Below the pieces are notes generated by a model. The model did no database searches. It saw only the letters and a program-made list of their open reading frames with translations, and was not told the origin of the DNA. Positions 11,673-24,600 of a DNA stretch of 64,000 nucleotides are shown one piece after another. The position numbers and the translations under genes were made by a program. Numbering within the stretch: the stretch's first letter is position 1; every line of letters begins with the position of its first letter. Source of the DNA: Amaranthus tricolor (Eukaryota; Streptophyta; Magnoliopsida; Caryophyllales; Amaranthaceae); the NCBI RefSeq assembly GCF_026212465.1, contig NC_080059.1:8121311-8185310 (forward strand), in the 5' to 3' direction.

Positions 11673-14505
11673 CTAAGCAGCAGAAGGGGCAGTGATATAA
11701 GTAACAGCACCAGCTTGAGACAAAGCTTCTCTAAATGGCTTAATATGAAGAGCAGTACCAGTTTGAGTAGGAGGATCAAGTACAGGGTTATAGTCTAAAG
11801 TAGGATCATTGTAAATATCCCACCATTTCTTGACCAACATTTTAATGTCTTCCCTGTCCATATTCTCTTCTTTTCCAGTGTATCTCCATGGTTTAGAACC
11901 TGCTGCACAGTAGTGTACTACCTTAACCTTGTTTAGGTCTACCTTGTCTGGGTGCCTCCACAAGAAGGCTAACACTAGATTGTAATCTATTGGTAAGGCC
12001 TTGAATTTGTCCTTGAAGTACATGTTTAAAAAGTCCTGCACATTTGTAAATTTGATTAACATTTCTGCAATTTACCGGCCAATAGCCGACTTCTAAGCTA
12101 AAAATACAAATTTTGACGTCCTTTCATGTGATGCTTAAAAAAGCTTAGTTTTTCTTTCACAAACACTCCGACAACCAACAAATAACTTTTATCAAACAGT
12201 TTTGTAACAATTAACTTAAACAGTTTGGCTAATAGCTAATGTCATCTGACAAACAAACTCTAAGGGGTGTTTGGTCAAATATCTAATTGGACAATTTTGG
12301 GGTATTTGACCAAATATCCTTTTCGACAACTTTAACCTGAACCTGATATTCACTCGATAATTTACAATTATGTAAAAGCCGATGTAAGCGTAAAATCCAA
12401 TTTTAAACCGATCTGAAACAACTGACCCGAAATCAACCCAATAACCTGAATAAACACCTTTAATTTTAACTTATTTTGATACAAATAGAAAGCTGATGAT
12501 CAAACCATCTAATGCAATATTTGGTAAACCCGATTAAAACATCTTATTGATATGAATAAGGGCTTAGCAACTTGTAATAGCGGATTCAATATCAACTGAC
12601 CGGTCAAATATTAAAATCAATTGGTCAAATCCAATATACTCAGCTATCAACTAATTGACAAACAACTCTAAATCTCTAAATGACATAAGTAGGAAAAAAT
12701 AATTGAAAAAAAAAAGAAGAAACTTGAAGGTACCTGTTCAGCAAAGGAGGTGGGAGGAGTTTCTTTGAGAGTCTTCAGAAGATCATGATAAGTAGGAATA
12801 CTAGGCTCATACACAAAGAATCCGGCATTAAAGTACAAAGAAGGCGGTGGGCCGAGCTCGGCGGTAGGCCATTGAACCTTCTCAGGGCACTGCTGACAGT
12901 ATCCAATCTTGTACTGAGGTGTCTTACTCCATGAAGCCTCACAGAAACAGTCCATCACAGCATAGAAATAGCCATTTGGTAGATCAAATAGATGATCTAT
13001 GTTTTCATACACTTGTATATCTCCATCTAAGTATATCAGCTTCTCATACTCCACGAACTGTCATTTTTATACCACAAAATTCCAACCAAATCAGCTTCTT
13101 TTCTATTTTTAATTAAATGATTTATCTTATATCAAAAACTTAAATATATTATGCATATTTTATAAATCAATCATTATATCTCGTAGGATATATACAACTT
13201 GTATTTCTTCGATTATATTTTAATATTCACAATAAATTTTGCTTTAATTTAATATTTTTCACATTTGACTTTTCATTGTTATTTTCCCTGTCCCATTTAT
13301 TTTGAGACCAATTTATATTTATGATTATTACCCTTTATTTTAGATCATTTCATCTTTTCCTTTAATCTCTTATACAAATTAAAATTTAATTTTAATCTGA
13401 GCCACCCATTTCTTTTTATACTAATTATTTATCTTCATTGTTATATGATTTTTTCATTACTATATAATTTTAAAATAATATCTCTTTATAATTTTAAAAT
13501 AATATCTCTTTATCTTATAATATATGAGCACATTGTAACTTTTTAAATTATACGTTGATATTAATAATAAGTCTAACTTAACTTATTAATAATAAGTCTA
13601 ACTTAACTTTATAAGAATAAATATTTTATTAGTTTAAGCTCTACATTTATATTAATAATAAGTCCAACTTAACTTATTAATAATAAGTCTAACTTAACTT
13701 TATAAGAATAAATATTTTATTAGTTTAAGCTCTACATTTATATTAATAATAAGTCCAACTTAACTTTATAAGAATAAATATTTTATTAGTTTAAGCTCAC
13801 TATATAAATATATCTCACCATGATAATCTCAAATAAAACCCAGATCCATAGACCCTAAGGATAGACCCAAAAAATAGAGGCAAATTTAAAGCGGATCCAA
13901 TAGTATTGTGAACCATAGCCATCGATTTTTTTAAAAAAATTTCTACACGTAAAAAACCCAAAATCCATAATTAGTTTCACTAGAAATAATTAGGAATTTT
14001 CAAGCCTACTCAAAATCCGAATAAAAAAAAGAAAAAACTATTCCTTATATGATAACCAGATACCAGGTGTTATAACACAAGTATAATCAAAGACACGTGC
14101 AAATTCAAGAGACTTCTTAAACAAAAAACGGTGAAAATAATGATATAGAAAAGAAAAGTACAGTACCTCCCAAATACGAAGTTTAGAGTAATTAATGACG
14201 TAATAAGCATGAGCAAACTGGGTATTATTTTCGGGCGGGTAAACGGGTTCAATTTCCCGAACAATACACCCCTGAGATATTAATATCCTACGGTGCTCCT
14301 CAGGAACATCAGGTAGTACCGCCACAATCAAAGGGTAAGCAGACTTCACTTTTCTTAACCCTTTGATCAACCCCACTACTCCTTTCACATAATCTCCATT
14401 ACCAGCTAAAAATGTTACGTACGCTCTACTGGGTAGACTCACCGATTTTGTTGTGTAACTCAATGAGTCAACTACAGTAGTATTCTTCACTATCTCTGGA
14501 GCCAT
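11673..14505 (-). CDS. GolS: Galactinol synthase, intact, three exons
   Basis: This GT8-family enzyme transfers galactose from UDP-galactose to myo-inositol, giving galactinol, the donor for raffinose-family oligosaccharides. It is a cytosolic stress and storage-sugar enzyme. Exons: 14167-14505, 12734-13057 and 11673-12035 (stop TAG), all phase 0 with GT-AG introns, totalling 341 residues, the usual length. Residues 27-45 (RAYVTFLAGNGDYVKGVVG) open the GT8 fold. LDGDIQ at 123-128 holds the metal/UDP-binding DxD (124-126). The protein ends in APSAA, the hydrophobic pentapeptide typical of plant galactinol synthases. Start: the ATG at 14505 is followed directly by the conserved MAPEIV-type N terminus. 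Introns are 1,109 bp (carrying a 91-bp tandem repeat) and 698 bp. No damage is seen. Confidence 0.97.
13559..13799. repeat. 91-bp tandem repeat in GolS intron 1
   Basis: Units begin 'tattaataataagtc' at 13559, 13650 and 13741. The first two units contain an internal doubling of 'taataataagtctaactta', while the third has a single copy. Near 13473-13520, 'attttaaaataatatctctt' is also doubled. All lie within the first intron of galactinol synthase, so they do not affect coding. Confidence 0.85.
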
Positions 14506-14611
14506 TTCTTAATTAATTCTTAGAAGTTTTTGTTGTTTTTTAGTGTTTTTATTTTGTTGGTTTAATTTGTTTTGATTTAGTTTTTGGTGATGGAAAATTG
14601 TGGAGGACTGG

Positions 14612-14619
14612 TTTATATA
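14612..14619 (-). promoter_or_regulatory. GolS TATA box
   Basis: On the minus strand this reads TATATAAA, 107 bp before the GolS ATG. It predicts a leader of roughly 75-80 bases. Confidence 0.75.
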
Positions 14620-14666
14620 GAAATGGAGATAGAAACGGGTTGGTGGTAGAAATTGGATGGATGGGT

Positions 14667-14673
14667 GACACGT
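14667..14673 (-). promoter_or_regulatory. ABRE-type ACGTGTC element in GolS promoter
   Basis: On the minus strand the sequence reads ACGTGTC, about 48 bp upstream of the TATA box. ACGTGTC is a well-known abscisic-acid response core bound by bZIP factors. Its position fits the known drought/ABA induction of galactinol synthase genes. Function here is inferred from position only. Confidence 0.5.
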
Positions 14674-14712
14674 ATGGGTTAGGAAAGATCGAACGGTGGG
14701 CTCGACGTTGGT

Positions 14713-14720
14713 GAAGGTTC
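14713..14720. promoter_or_regulatory. Heat-shock element core in GolS promoter
   Basis: GAAGGTTC is a perfect GAA-nn-TTC pair. It is followed two bases later by GAC, a one-base mismatch to a third unit. Heat-shock factor control of some galactinol synthase genes is established in Arabidopsis. The site lies about 95 bp upstream of the TATA box. Confidence 0.45.
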
Positions 14721-14759
14721 TGGACTGGGTCCCACTCTTCTGCATATTTTGGAGTTTGG

Positions 14760-17488
14760 AAGGAGCTAGAAGGGAGGAGGAGGTTGTGAATGTGATGTAT
14801 ATATAACTAATAAGTCAAATTAGTTTTTTAATTGATGAATTTAATTACGGTAAGCTTTATTTAATTATAATTGTATTCATGGACTCCTAAATATCTCCAT
14901 ATTTTTGGTAGGGAAGTATTCATAGGATTTTGGACAACAACGTAAACGAAATCAAACTAAAAATAGAAGTGCTAATTGATTTTGGTTTTTAGTTTTATTG
15001 GCTTATTTAATATTTCTTGTTATAAAATACTTGTTATATTAGATTTTGTGATACTATTTATATTTTAACTTTTTTTTATAATTGTAACTAATGTGTAGAA
15101 AGAAATATAGTCAAGTGAGATTTTCTTTGAATCGTTTGATCGTATACTTTCATAATATCAAATTTTTATAATTTTAAGCTAAGCATAATTTAAAATATAA
15201 ATGATCAAAATTATGCATTGAATTGTATAGAAATATAAGTGTTTGCTAAAATTAAAAGTGTTATTTAATAGTTTGTTGGTTTTATTTAATATAATTTTAT
15301 TATTGGATTTCAGTCGTTTATAAGAGAAAGTTCATCATAAAATTAAAAATCAATAAAAAAGCTATTCATTATAAGTGATTTTGTTTTATATCCATTCTGT
15401 CTTATGGGAATTGTTTCAAACTTAAGTTTGATGTTTTTAAAGGCAATAAAAAAATGTATAAAAAAAATAAATTAAACGTATAGATTAAAAAGGGTAAATC
15501 ATGTTCAAAACTAGAGTTCTAACAATTTGTATTGGATGAACTTAAAAAGTACATTGTACGTAATTCATTTGGGACGGAAGGATTATGTAACAAAAAAATT
15601 CCACAGGAATCGGATCCTTAAAGAGTGATGTTAAGATTTGCTATTAACTTTTGAATACTAGCATTATCTCTTGTATAATAGTAGTATTATAAATACTTTT
15701 TCTAGCCTATGCATCACTTGGCTATATTTACTTATCTCTTTTTCCCTTTTCACAATAAATTTGTTTAAAATGTACTTATTGTATTAATTATTTTCTCATT
15801 ATTTCCTACCACTTAATGCTTAATGCTATAATTTATCTGGTATAATTTTAGTAAGTTTGTATTGTAAAAAAGAGATAATTTACCTATACATAATAATTCT
15901 ATCTTTTCTCAATTCGACTTATATATTATGTATAATTATTATAAACAAACTCACATATCATTTATTTCTAATTACTTAATTTGTAAATAAAGTTTTTCAA
16001 CTATTTAAGTAAATTTCCAATTATTTTTGACAATTTCGCATACATATACATACATTGGGATTTCAAGAGTAAACACTATCTACCTTATCTTAATCATCAA
16101 CCAAGCATGATTACAAGAGTATATGATTTAGGTGGTAAAACGATCTCGATTTGCAAGGTCGATTCAAAAGAGACAACCTAAGCTAAATAAGTCTATCCAT
16201 GAAAAACTAAACAATCAATCTCAAAACTTAAGAATCTTTTTTTTTTTTTATCGAACATAAGAATCTATTATAAATGGTTATACTAAATTTATTAACTAAT
16301 TTAACCAGCTAAAATTTTGTATGATTTATAAAGAAATTTGATAAATGGTTGTTGATAGGAATTGTTGACTGGTTTAACTAAATAAAATTGTAAAAATATT
16401 TATTAAAAATTAGTTGTTAGCTATTGATTTTTTATTAAAAAACATGTGGATACAAGGTCAAAAGCAAATAAAAAAACTACTATCAGTATTTTTAAATTTT
16501 TGCTTAAAATTCGAATGGCAAAAATATTATACAATTTGACCATCGAAAAGTCAAAAACAAATGTTTAACAAAATGCCAATCAAAAATTCGTTACTCAAAC
16601 ACACCCTAGAGTAAATGCTAGTTTAAATTTAAATAGATATAAAAGCATGTTTAGCATAAAATTTACACAAATTCTCATGAGACTATTTTTAATGAGTTGG
16701 ACCAATATATACTTATAACCTTAAAGTAATTACTTACAATCTTAAAGTGATCACATATAACTTAAAAGTAATTAATTACAACTTGAAAGTTATAACATCC
16801 CTACCCCATCAAACTGAAGGACGATGGTGACTATCTATGGAGGCTGATTGTTTTTAATGGGTTGGACCAATGTACACTTATAACCTTAAAGTGATCACTT
16901 ATAATTTATAATCACTTTATTAAAGTTTAACCCAGTGTATCACAAAAGTGGTCACTTATAACCTTAGACTGATCTTTTACTATCTTAAAGTAATCAATCA
17001 TAACTTTTAAGTGATCACTAATTAGAAAATAGTCAGATTATATGTGTCGGCCTCATACAACATTTGCTGTAAAATTTATTGATCGAAATTTTAGTTTAAG
17101 TGATCGAATTCATTGATTTGAACAAAACACAATAGACATTGATACTTTATTGGTCGTAATTCAAAACAAAAACATGGTAAATTGTAAAAAAAAAAAAACA
17201 ACCTTTAATCGATTTGCTGAAAATAAACTCACCTGTTGATTATTTTTAAATAAACACAGCTATTTCGTATAATTGTTGAAAACAAACTTAACTATTATTT
17301 ATTTCTAATTATTTGGTCACAAAGAAGCTTTGAAGATAATTATAGACAATAATTAATTATTTTTAGCAATTATAATGAATAGGTGAATTTATTTTATTTA
17401 TAAACAATTAATAGGTGGATCTATTTTCAATGAATTGGACAAATATTAATTTATTTTTTACAATTATCCAAAAAATATTAATGTTATA
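14760..17488. other. Gene-free AT-rich DNA with diverged MITEs
   Basis: A Stowaway-core phrase, 'agtcaagtgagattttcttt', lies at 15107-15150. At 16670-17060 the phrases 'acttataaccttaaagtgat' and 'gttggaccaat' recur several times. These are an internally repetitive, non-coding element related to sequence at 26540-26720. No gene is seen. Confidence 0.45.
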
Positions 17489-18172
17489 CTCCCTGTGTTC
17501 CTTAAGGAAGTTTCCGTTTACCATTTTGGAGTGTTTCGTTTGTTGTTCCCATAGAGAATCTTTCCATTTTATGTCACAAATTTTGAACAAAAATAACCTT
17601 ATTATGACTTACTTTAAAATTTTTATAATGCTTATGTACCCCACGTATCCTCCACTAACTTCAATTTAACATTTCAATATTCCTTATGGTTTCCACTAAC
17701 TTTATAAAACTAATTTTTTCTTAGTTGTGGTCCTCATATTTTTTCCACTAAATTTCTTTTAATATTTTTTTAATACTTGTGGTTTATACTTTTTTCTGAT
17801 CAAATTTATTATTCAATTAAATAATATATCCACTATTTAAAATATTCTATTTTTCTTAATTTTCATGAAAATTCCTTTTGAAAACTTCATTAGGAAATAG
17901 AGAGCGTTACTTGTAAAAGGCCTAAACTTTAAACACTATAATTCCAAACTACTCATATGTCCTCTTTGATTTGCATCAAAGAGAAAATGAGTAACTTTTA
18001 AAAAAGTGGTAATAAATAAAGAGAAAGAATATATTGTGTCGATGGAATTAAAAAAAATTAAAATGTGTTAATAAGATTAAAAAAATAGCGAGCTATTGTC
18101 TATAAATAAAAATAACATAAATTAAATAGAACGGACTAAAATGAATGATGCAAATTCAATATACGGAAGGAG
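17489..18172. mobile_element. Stowaway/mariner-type element, possible
   Basis: CTCCCTGTGTTCC at the left and GGAAGGAG at the right are inverted. TA dinucleotides flank them at 17487-17488 and 18173-18174. At 684 bp it is long for a Stowaway MITE, and inner TIR similarity is weak. It may be a diverged copy with a nested insertion. Confidence 0.35.
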
Positions 18173-18499
18173 TATCGTTGAAGGAATGAAGAAAGAGAAA
18201 TAGGACAGCAACATGAGGCATTTGTGGTAGAATGGGTAGGTATATGGGAGTGTGGGACCCAAAAAATTGTCCCAAATATTAGGAAAATACAGGCCTCCAA
18301 AAAAGAACTGGGCCAAGTGGACCGTGCGTTATGTAACCACGTGTTTTGTAAACTTTTGAAATAAAAAATTTTCACGAATTTTTGTATGATACGATCTCAC
18401 CAAAGACATGCACACTATTATGCATGAGTTAAACGTTTACTAATACAAATTATTAGTGTATGGATTTTTTGTTTTGAGGTCATCTCACCAAGAAGTAGT

Positions 18500-18960
18500 C
18501 ACTTACAAGAATAACACTTAATAAAATAAGATTGATTTTAAAATAATTTCCATAATAAGCGTTTTCGTGTTCGACACTGAGTTTATGGCTTGTTCACTGT
18601 TATTAATAGCAAATAAGAGAAATACATATCAAAAGTCAACAAAGAAGTTACTACAATTTTGTTCGTCGTTGATAACGACAAAAAAAAGGAAGTTACAATT
18701 TTTATAAGAAAAAACGTCTAAGAGATATTTCGATGTTCAAAACAAAAACCAACACTAATGCTCTTTGATTTAATTTTTTTGCTTTTAAAAATTATAATTG
18801 TCTTTTATCAACTCGCTGTTAGTAACAATACATAAAAGTGTGATTTTTTTTGACTTTTAACATGTTTTTCTCTTATTCGTTAATAATAACAGCGAACAAG
18901 CCATGAGTTTTGGTCTTGAATAAAAAGACGCTTATTTTGAAAAGAACTATTTTTGTAAGG
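18500..18960. mobile_element. Decayed copy of the palindrome-array element
   Basis: The block contains degenerate forms of the palindrome family, for example 'ctcgctgttagtaacaata' near 18811 and 'cgttaataataacagcgaac' near 18880. A left 'ataagcg' is matched by a right 'cgcttatttt', and 'atggcttgttc' is matched by an inverted 'gaacaagccat'. The outer ends are worn and I could not define a target duplication, so the borders are approximate. Confidence 0.55.
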
Positions 18961-19488
18961 GACCATCTCTTTGTTAGATGACCTCAAAACAAGGTCATAT
19001 GTTAATAATAATTGAATTAATTGGGTTCAGCCTATGTATGGAGACCGTCTCACATAAGAATTTATGTTTTGAAAATCCATTCAAATCCAAATTTATTTTT
19101 TGATTTTTTGTTTTAAAAAACCTCTGTAAAAATTTTCGTGTTTTGTTGACGAATAGTACTCAAATCAAAATTGAGGCCCAAATTCATTTATATAGATTTT
19201 CAGCCTCCCCTCATACTTGTCGGCTGTTTCTGTTAATATATTTGCATGACATGTCGGTTGATCTTCGACCTAGCTACAACTATCTCGCCCTTTCTTTGCC
19301 CTTCTTGATTACGATTACAAGTGTTTATTTGGAATATCGAATGAATTTTCAGTCATATTTTATATCAGTTTGAAATTAAATTTTATATTTATACTCTTTT
19401 ATTTAATTGTTAGTTTATTTATAATATTGGGTTAAATTAAATACGGTTACAAGATTGGGTAAATATCGGTTTATAGGATATTTGAGCA

Positions 19489-19786
19489 TATATATATATA
19501 TATATATATAGAAGGGTTCCATTGAGAAGGAGTTGAAAATGAGAAGGGTAAGAAGGACTCTATACCCTTAATTTCACAAAAATAAAAAAAATTTATGGTC
19601 ACAATTGAGCTAAAAACTCAAAATTGTAAAAGTAACTACGTTAGACAGAAAGATAACTATGAAATAATTTTTAAAATGTTCTTAATTTATAACATAGTAT
19701 CTTTTTTTGTATAATATAGTAACCTAACAAAATCAAACAAAAATCCTTCTCACCCTTCTCATTTTAAAATCCTTTTTAGGATCCTA

Positions 19787-19827
<41 letters not shown>
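19489..19827. mobile_element. Non-coding element flanked by TA microsatellites
   Basis: A unique 278-bp core (about 19511-19788) lies between TA repeats at 19489-19510 and 19789-19827. The core begins gaagggttccattgagaagg and ends aggatcctac, so the ends are weakly inverted. A similar architecture is at 59320-59752. It resembles the 'micron' type of plant element that sits inside TA microsatellites. Confidence 0.5.
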
Positions 19828-19831
<4 letters not shown>

Positions 19832-22800
19832 TAAAACTCCTCTTGTAAGATTCAATTTTGTTTTAGATTTATCATTTTAATCAATAAGATTTCTTTTCCT
19901 AAGCTTGTATTCTTAAAACACCTAATTGTAACATTAGTGAAGTAGAAAATTGTGTGTTAGTAGGTTGGAGAATAAAGAATGATGCGACAATAAAAAGGAG
20001 TGCCTTAAATTTATGTTAGATTTTGCTCTTGATTACATTAACTAACCTATGTTAGTAGTATTAATTAAATGGTGATTGGTGATATTTGATAATAGTTAAA
20101 ACAATTTTGTACTCAAATTTGTATTTTCAATTACAATTTTTTTTTAATTACCACTTAATATTACTTCATTAAGTGATACTAGATAGAATTTTGTAAATAA
20201 ATTAATGATTACTGTAGAACAAGAAATACATAGTTACATGGCCTAATTATTTGTTTGTATTATACATGTAAAAGTTTACTGTTTAGAAACAGAGACCATT
20301 TGTATGACTAAATCAAAGACTTTAAAGGGCGTAGTGCTTAGAAGCTCTCTGGACTACAGACTCAATGCTTTGTTAATGACGGCTCCAAACAAAGAGTATT
20401 TATAAGTCATAACCGATTTTATATTTTTGTGAGGAAAAATTAATATTGTGAATTCTTTTCATGTGTTCAAATTAAAGGTTGAAATTTATAACAAAAACTT
20501 TAGGGTTGTGAAGACTTATAAGAGAGTATTATATCGTTATTATAAATTTTTATTATATGATCCTTAGGAAGCTATATACGATCGTATATTATAACCCTAA
20601 AATATATCCTCGTTTTGTTTCTTTTTAAGTCTCGTGTACAAAAATTAACCTCACAAAATTAATTAATTCATTAAGATTTAAGACAAATAGAAATAGAGAT
20701 GTAAACCTATTTTGTTGGTTATGAAATATTCAATATACTAATATAATAACTAATTTTATATGTTAAAGAGCATTTGGGTCAAGAGGTCGGTAAGTTTTTT
20801 ATGTTATCACAAAAATGTAAGCACTATCATATTCTTATGTATCATTAGATTTATATTATTCTTTATTTTAATCTGTTTTAATAAATTTATCAAATTCTAT
20901 TTTTGAATGACGAATTTATCCATTGTTATATACCTCTTTTTGCCCTAATTACTTAGTCCTTTTACATAACTTTGTTGTGTTACTTTTTTATTTAACTTTT
21001 TGGATATTCTTTTGTTTACTCTAATGTTTCTGTCTTAGATCAGCTTGTGTGTTTTGCAGTAGGTAGTTTTAGTTATGCAGTTTTGGTGTCACTTATCTTT
21101 ATTTTTGCAGGGCACTCTTTATTTGGGGTATTTGACTCTATGCATTTCTCTTTGCCCTCATTTTGAATGGAGAATGAATATGATCTGTTTGCTACTCTTT
21201 CTACTCTTTCTGACTTATCGTTGAAATCCTATATTTGGATTGAAGACTAAGATTAAGACTTAAACTACTATTGAATGACTTAACCAATTTTACTTTTTAT
21301 ATTCTCCCATATTTTTAAAGATCCACTACTTTAACTCACTATATCCAATTTATAATTCTTTGTGCCAAAGTAAATAAGGCTATTTAGATGGAATATAGCA
21401 GAATTTTTCAGCTACTATAAGTCAATTTCATGACATATATTTTGATAATACGAAAACCACCCTTTGAAGGCGAAAATTTGAAAAACACATCATCATAACA
21501 ATTAAACTAAGGTGTTAAAATTATATAGGATAATTTATTTTAATGGAAAAATAAATTATGACATATGACCAAGTATTTGGAAATTTCGTTGCAAATCTTT
21601 TACTTTGGACTTTTTAACGTAGTACGTGTTAGCATTTTTGAATGTATATGGACATATAATAATGTTAATTGTTATTACTTTTCAGAATTAATTTTATATA
21701 TTTTTTTCTTTTTTAATTTTATTATCTTTTTTTTTATTTTGCAACATTTATATGATCATCTTTGACGAAAATCAGAGATGAAAGAAGGTATCTCTCCGTT
21801 TCTTTTTGTTTGTCCACTTTATGAGAGAGAAATTTAAATTTAATTTTTAAAATACATGATGCAAAGAATAATTTTAATATATAATTTTTATTATGCGTAC
21901 AATAAAATATTAAAACTTAAAGTTACTTTAAAATACGTAAAAAAATTAAATGAACAAACATAAAAGAACAAAAAGTATATATTAAACCTTTGATTATTTT
22001 TGTTAGTTTGAATAAAATAAAAAGTTCCTCAAGAGATTTAGTTGAAATAGTAAGAAATAAGTGCACGGTAACGTGTTGTCAAAGGTCAGGAATTCGCTTG
22101 GTCGGTTTAATTTATTTCATCACAAGAAAAGTAAGTATAATTTATTAATTTTCTATTTCAAATCATTTTCATGACATAATCTTTTATAATTAGAATATTA
22201 CTATTTGAAAGCGAACCTTACAAAATTACATTATTTAACATAAGATGAAAAGAAAACGAAAAACAAATTTCAATCAATAGAGAAACAAGATACGCACAAC
22301 AACAATGGTGGTTGGTTGAGTTTGTAAACAAGATCTTATAAGTGGAGAATTGATTGCATTTAAATTTAATAAGGTTCTAATATAAAGTTAATTGGTAATA
22401 AAGTAGCTCATTAAATTTTTATATTAGTTAATTTCTCTCTAATTTTTCGATATGCAATTAAATTTAGGTTATTTTTATATTAGTTAATTTTCCAATAAGT
22501 TTGATGATGTCTCAAACTCCCCTCAAAATAGATTATGTTTTTAATAAAGACTCAACGATATATTAATAAAATATCACTCACAAGAATTCACTCACTAGAG
22601 CTCAATAGATCACTCCTTTAGCGGAGTTTTCATTCTAATACGAAAAGCTCTCATAGGTATTTTTAACTATATTTCTATCATTGTATTAGCCACCACAATA
22701 ACCTAATACTTTTGGCCCCTAAAATAGCTCACTAAATCATAATATTCCCAAAGGACATTACGTATTCCATAAAACAAATTACACCGGTCAAAAGGATATT

Positions 22801-22842
22801 ACTGTACATGAACTTTTAGTTTTTAAGTACAATAGTTTGGAA
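19828..22842. other. Gene-free AT-rich stretch
   Basis: I see no supported gene. The 66-codon frame at 21565-21765 is AT-driven and hydrophobic, and I regard it as chance. Around 22550-22650, 'actcactagagctcaatag' is retroelement-like debris. Confidence 0.45.
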
Positions 22843-22850
22843 ATCAAGAC

Positions 22851-24558
22851 TAGGAGTGAAAGTTCGGTGTTTAGTTTGGATTATACACAAATCCAAATCA
22901 AACCGAATTAAATTCGGTGTTGAATTTTTCAGTACAAATCCAAATCATATTTTTTATAATCCAAATTGAACCAAATCGAATTTTAAAATTTCAATCCAAA
23001 TCGCACCGAATTAACTGAATAGAACCGAATTAGCTCTCGGCCGAATGTAAAAGCTCCAAAAGTAGGTCATTCCATTGACAGAATCGATTCCAATAGAAAA
23101 TTTCTAATAATAGGTTCATTCATTACAGCTTAAAGTGTTCATTTAAAATAGACTAAAACAAGTTAAAATGTTCATCAAACATTCAAACAAATTTAAAAAT
23201 TCATTACAAAATACAAATTCCATAAACAGTTCACTTCAACATCAAACAGAAACTTGAATCACCAACACTCAATGAAATCTTCAACCTCCATCCTCCTCTT
23301 CATCAATCTTCAATTTCAATGGTGTTGAGATATGTTGAGCCATCATCACCGAGATCTTCTAACACCATTTTACTCAAATCTTGCAAAAAGAAAAAACACA
23401 AAAAAAAATTTAATACTCATTTATGTCTATATTACAAAATAATGTAATTTGTAAATAAGTTACCTTCTTCAAGTTGTTCAAGATCTTCCAAAGCTTCTTC
23501 AACATTAGGAATAGGGGATGAACGAAGCCAATCTTGAGCACAAATTAAACTCTTCACAAATTTAGGAGTAAGAGAACTTCTAAAAGGATCAAGAACTCTT
23601 CCACCATAATAAATACAATTTCAGAAGCCACATTGGAGATCGGGACGACCAACACATCACGTGCTAATATACAACAAAAATAAAATTATAACAAAAAAAC
23701 ACAAAGCAAACGAATATACTGAAAAATAAACAGACGAAACAAAACACAATAAATCTAAATCAAAAATATAGACGAACTAATATACACAAAGCAGACGAAA
23801 ATAATCTAAATCAAAAAATAACAAATATATCTTAAATAACAAATTACAAAAAATATCTAAATCTAAAATAAAAGAGATAAAAACAAACGAAAAATAACAA
23901 AAAAATAAAAAATAGAGACGAATCTATCAAATAGATAAATCTAAAATACAGACGATTGAAGACGAAAAAAAAAAAAAGACATCTAAAATAACAAATCACA
24001 ACAAATAAATCTAAATCTAAAATAAAAGAGAAAAATAAACGATAAATAAGAGATAAATCTAAACAAGTAAACGAAAAATAACAAATATATCTAAATCTAA
24101 AATCTAATAAACGAATGCAAATAAAGGATATTACCTTTGGCCTTCCATTGAGATGAGTAGATGACCGCTAAGAATAGGGGAATGAAAGAGATGAGAAGAT
24201 AAGAGTATCAGGAATGGAGAAGAAACGATTAATGGTATCAGATTCAGGAATGGAAGAGGGAGTCAGGGAGCGCCGTCAGTCCCGTGTAAGCCTAGCGTTT
24301 CAAATGAACTCTGACTTTTTATGTCTTATGCCTGCTGCTAGGGTTTTATTCCTTTTAGGCTTGGGCCGCCTAACTCACTCCCTTAATATTTCGGTCTAGT
24401 TCGGTTTTTTGGGTTTTCTAGGAACCTGAATCGAAATCGAACCAAACCAAATTTTTTTATCTAAACCAAATCGTATTTAAAATATCACGAAACCAAATTA
24501 CTTATTAGGTCTGGTTCGGTTCGGTATTCGATTTTTCATCAGATTAGTTACACCCCTA
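22851..24558 (-). mobile_element. hAT transposon derivative, 1.7 kb
   Basis: The termini are TAGGAGTGAAAG and GTTACACCCCTA (inverse TAGGGGTGTAAC), typical hAT ends. An exact 8-bp target duplication, atcaagac, flanks them at 22843-22850 and 24559-24566. Both subterminal regions are full of ttcggttcgg/aaaccgaac-type repeats, probable transposase-binding motifs. The interior keeps only the C-terminal end of a transposase (23303-23690), so the element is non-autonomous. The central part is A-rich low-complexity sequence. Confidence 0.9.
23303..23690 (-). pseudogene. hAT transposase C-terminal (dimerisation) remnant
   Basis: Two exon-like segments survive on the minus strand. The first, roughly 23463-23690, carries ILARDVLVVP followed by ISNVASE. 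A frameshift follows, and then GGRVLDPFRSSLTPKFVKSL and AQDWLRSSP. These are hallmarks of the hATC dimerisation domain. The segment ends at a GTAA donor. The second, from about 23380 to a TGA at 23303-23305, gives the acidic tail. The catalytic core and zinc finger are absent. It makes no functional transposase. Confidence 0.85.
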
Positions 24559-24600
24559 ATCAAGACAGTAAGATTTTGAAAAGATTTTATAACATTTAAA

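Noticed and set aside
13058..14166. Readthrough extension of galactinol synthase exon 1 beyond IWE
   Set aside because: The extra residues after IWE are intron translation. A good donor lies at the family's normal exon boundary and the next exon continues in phase.
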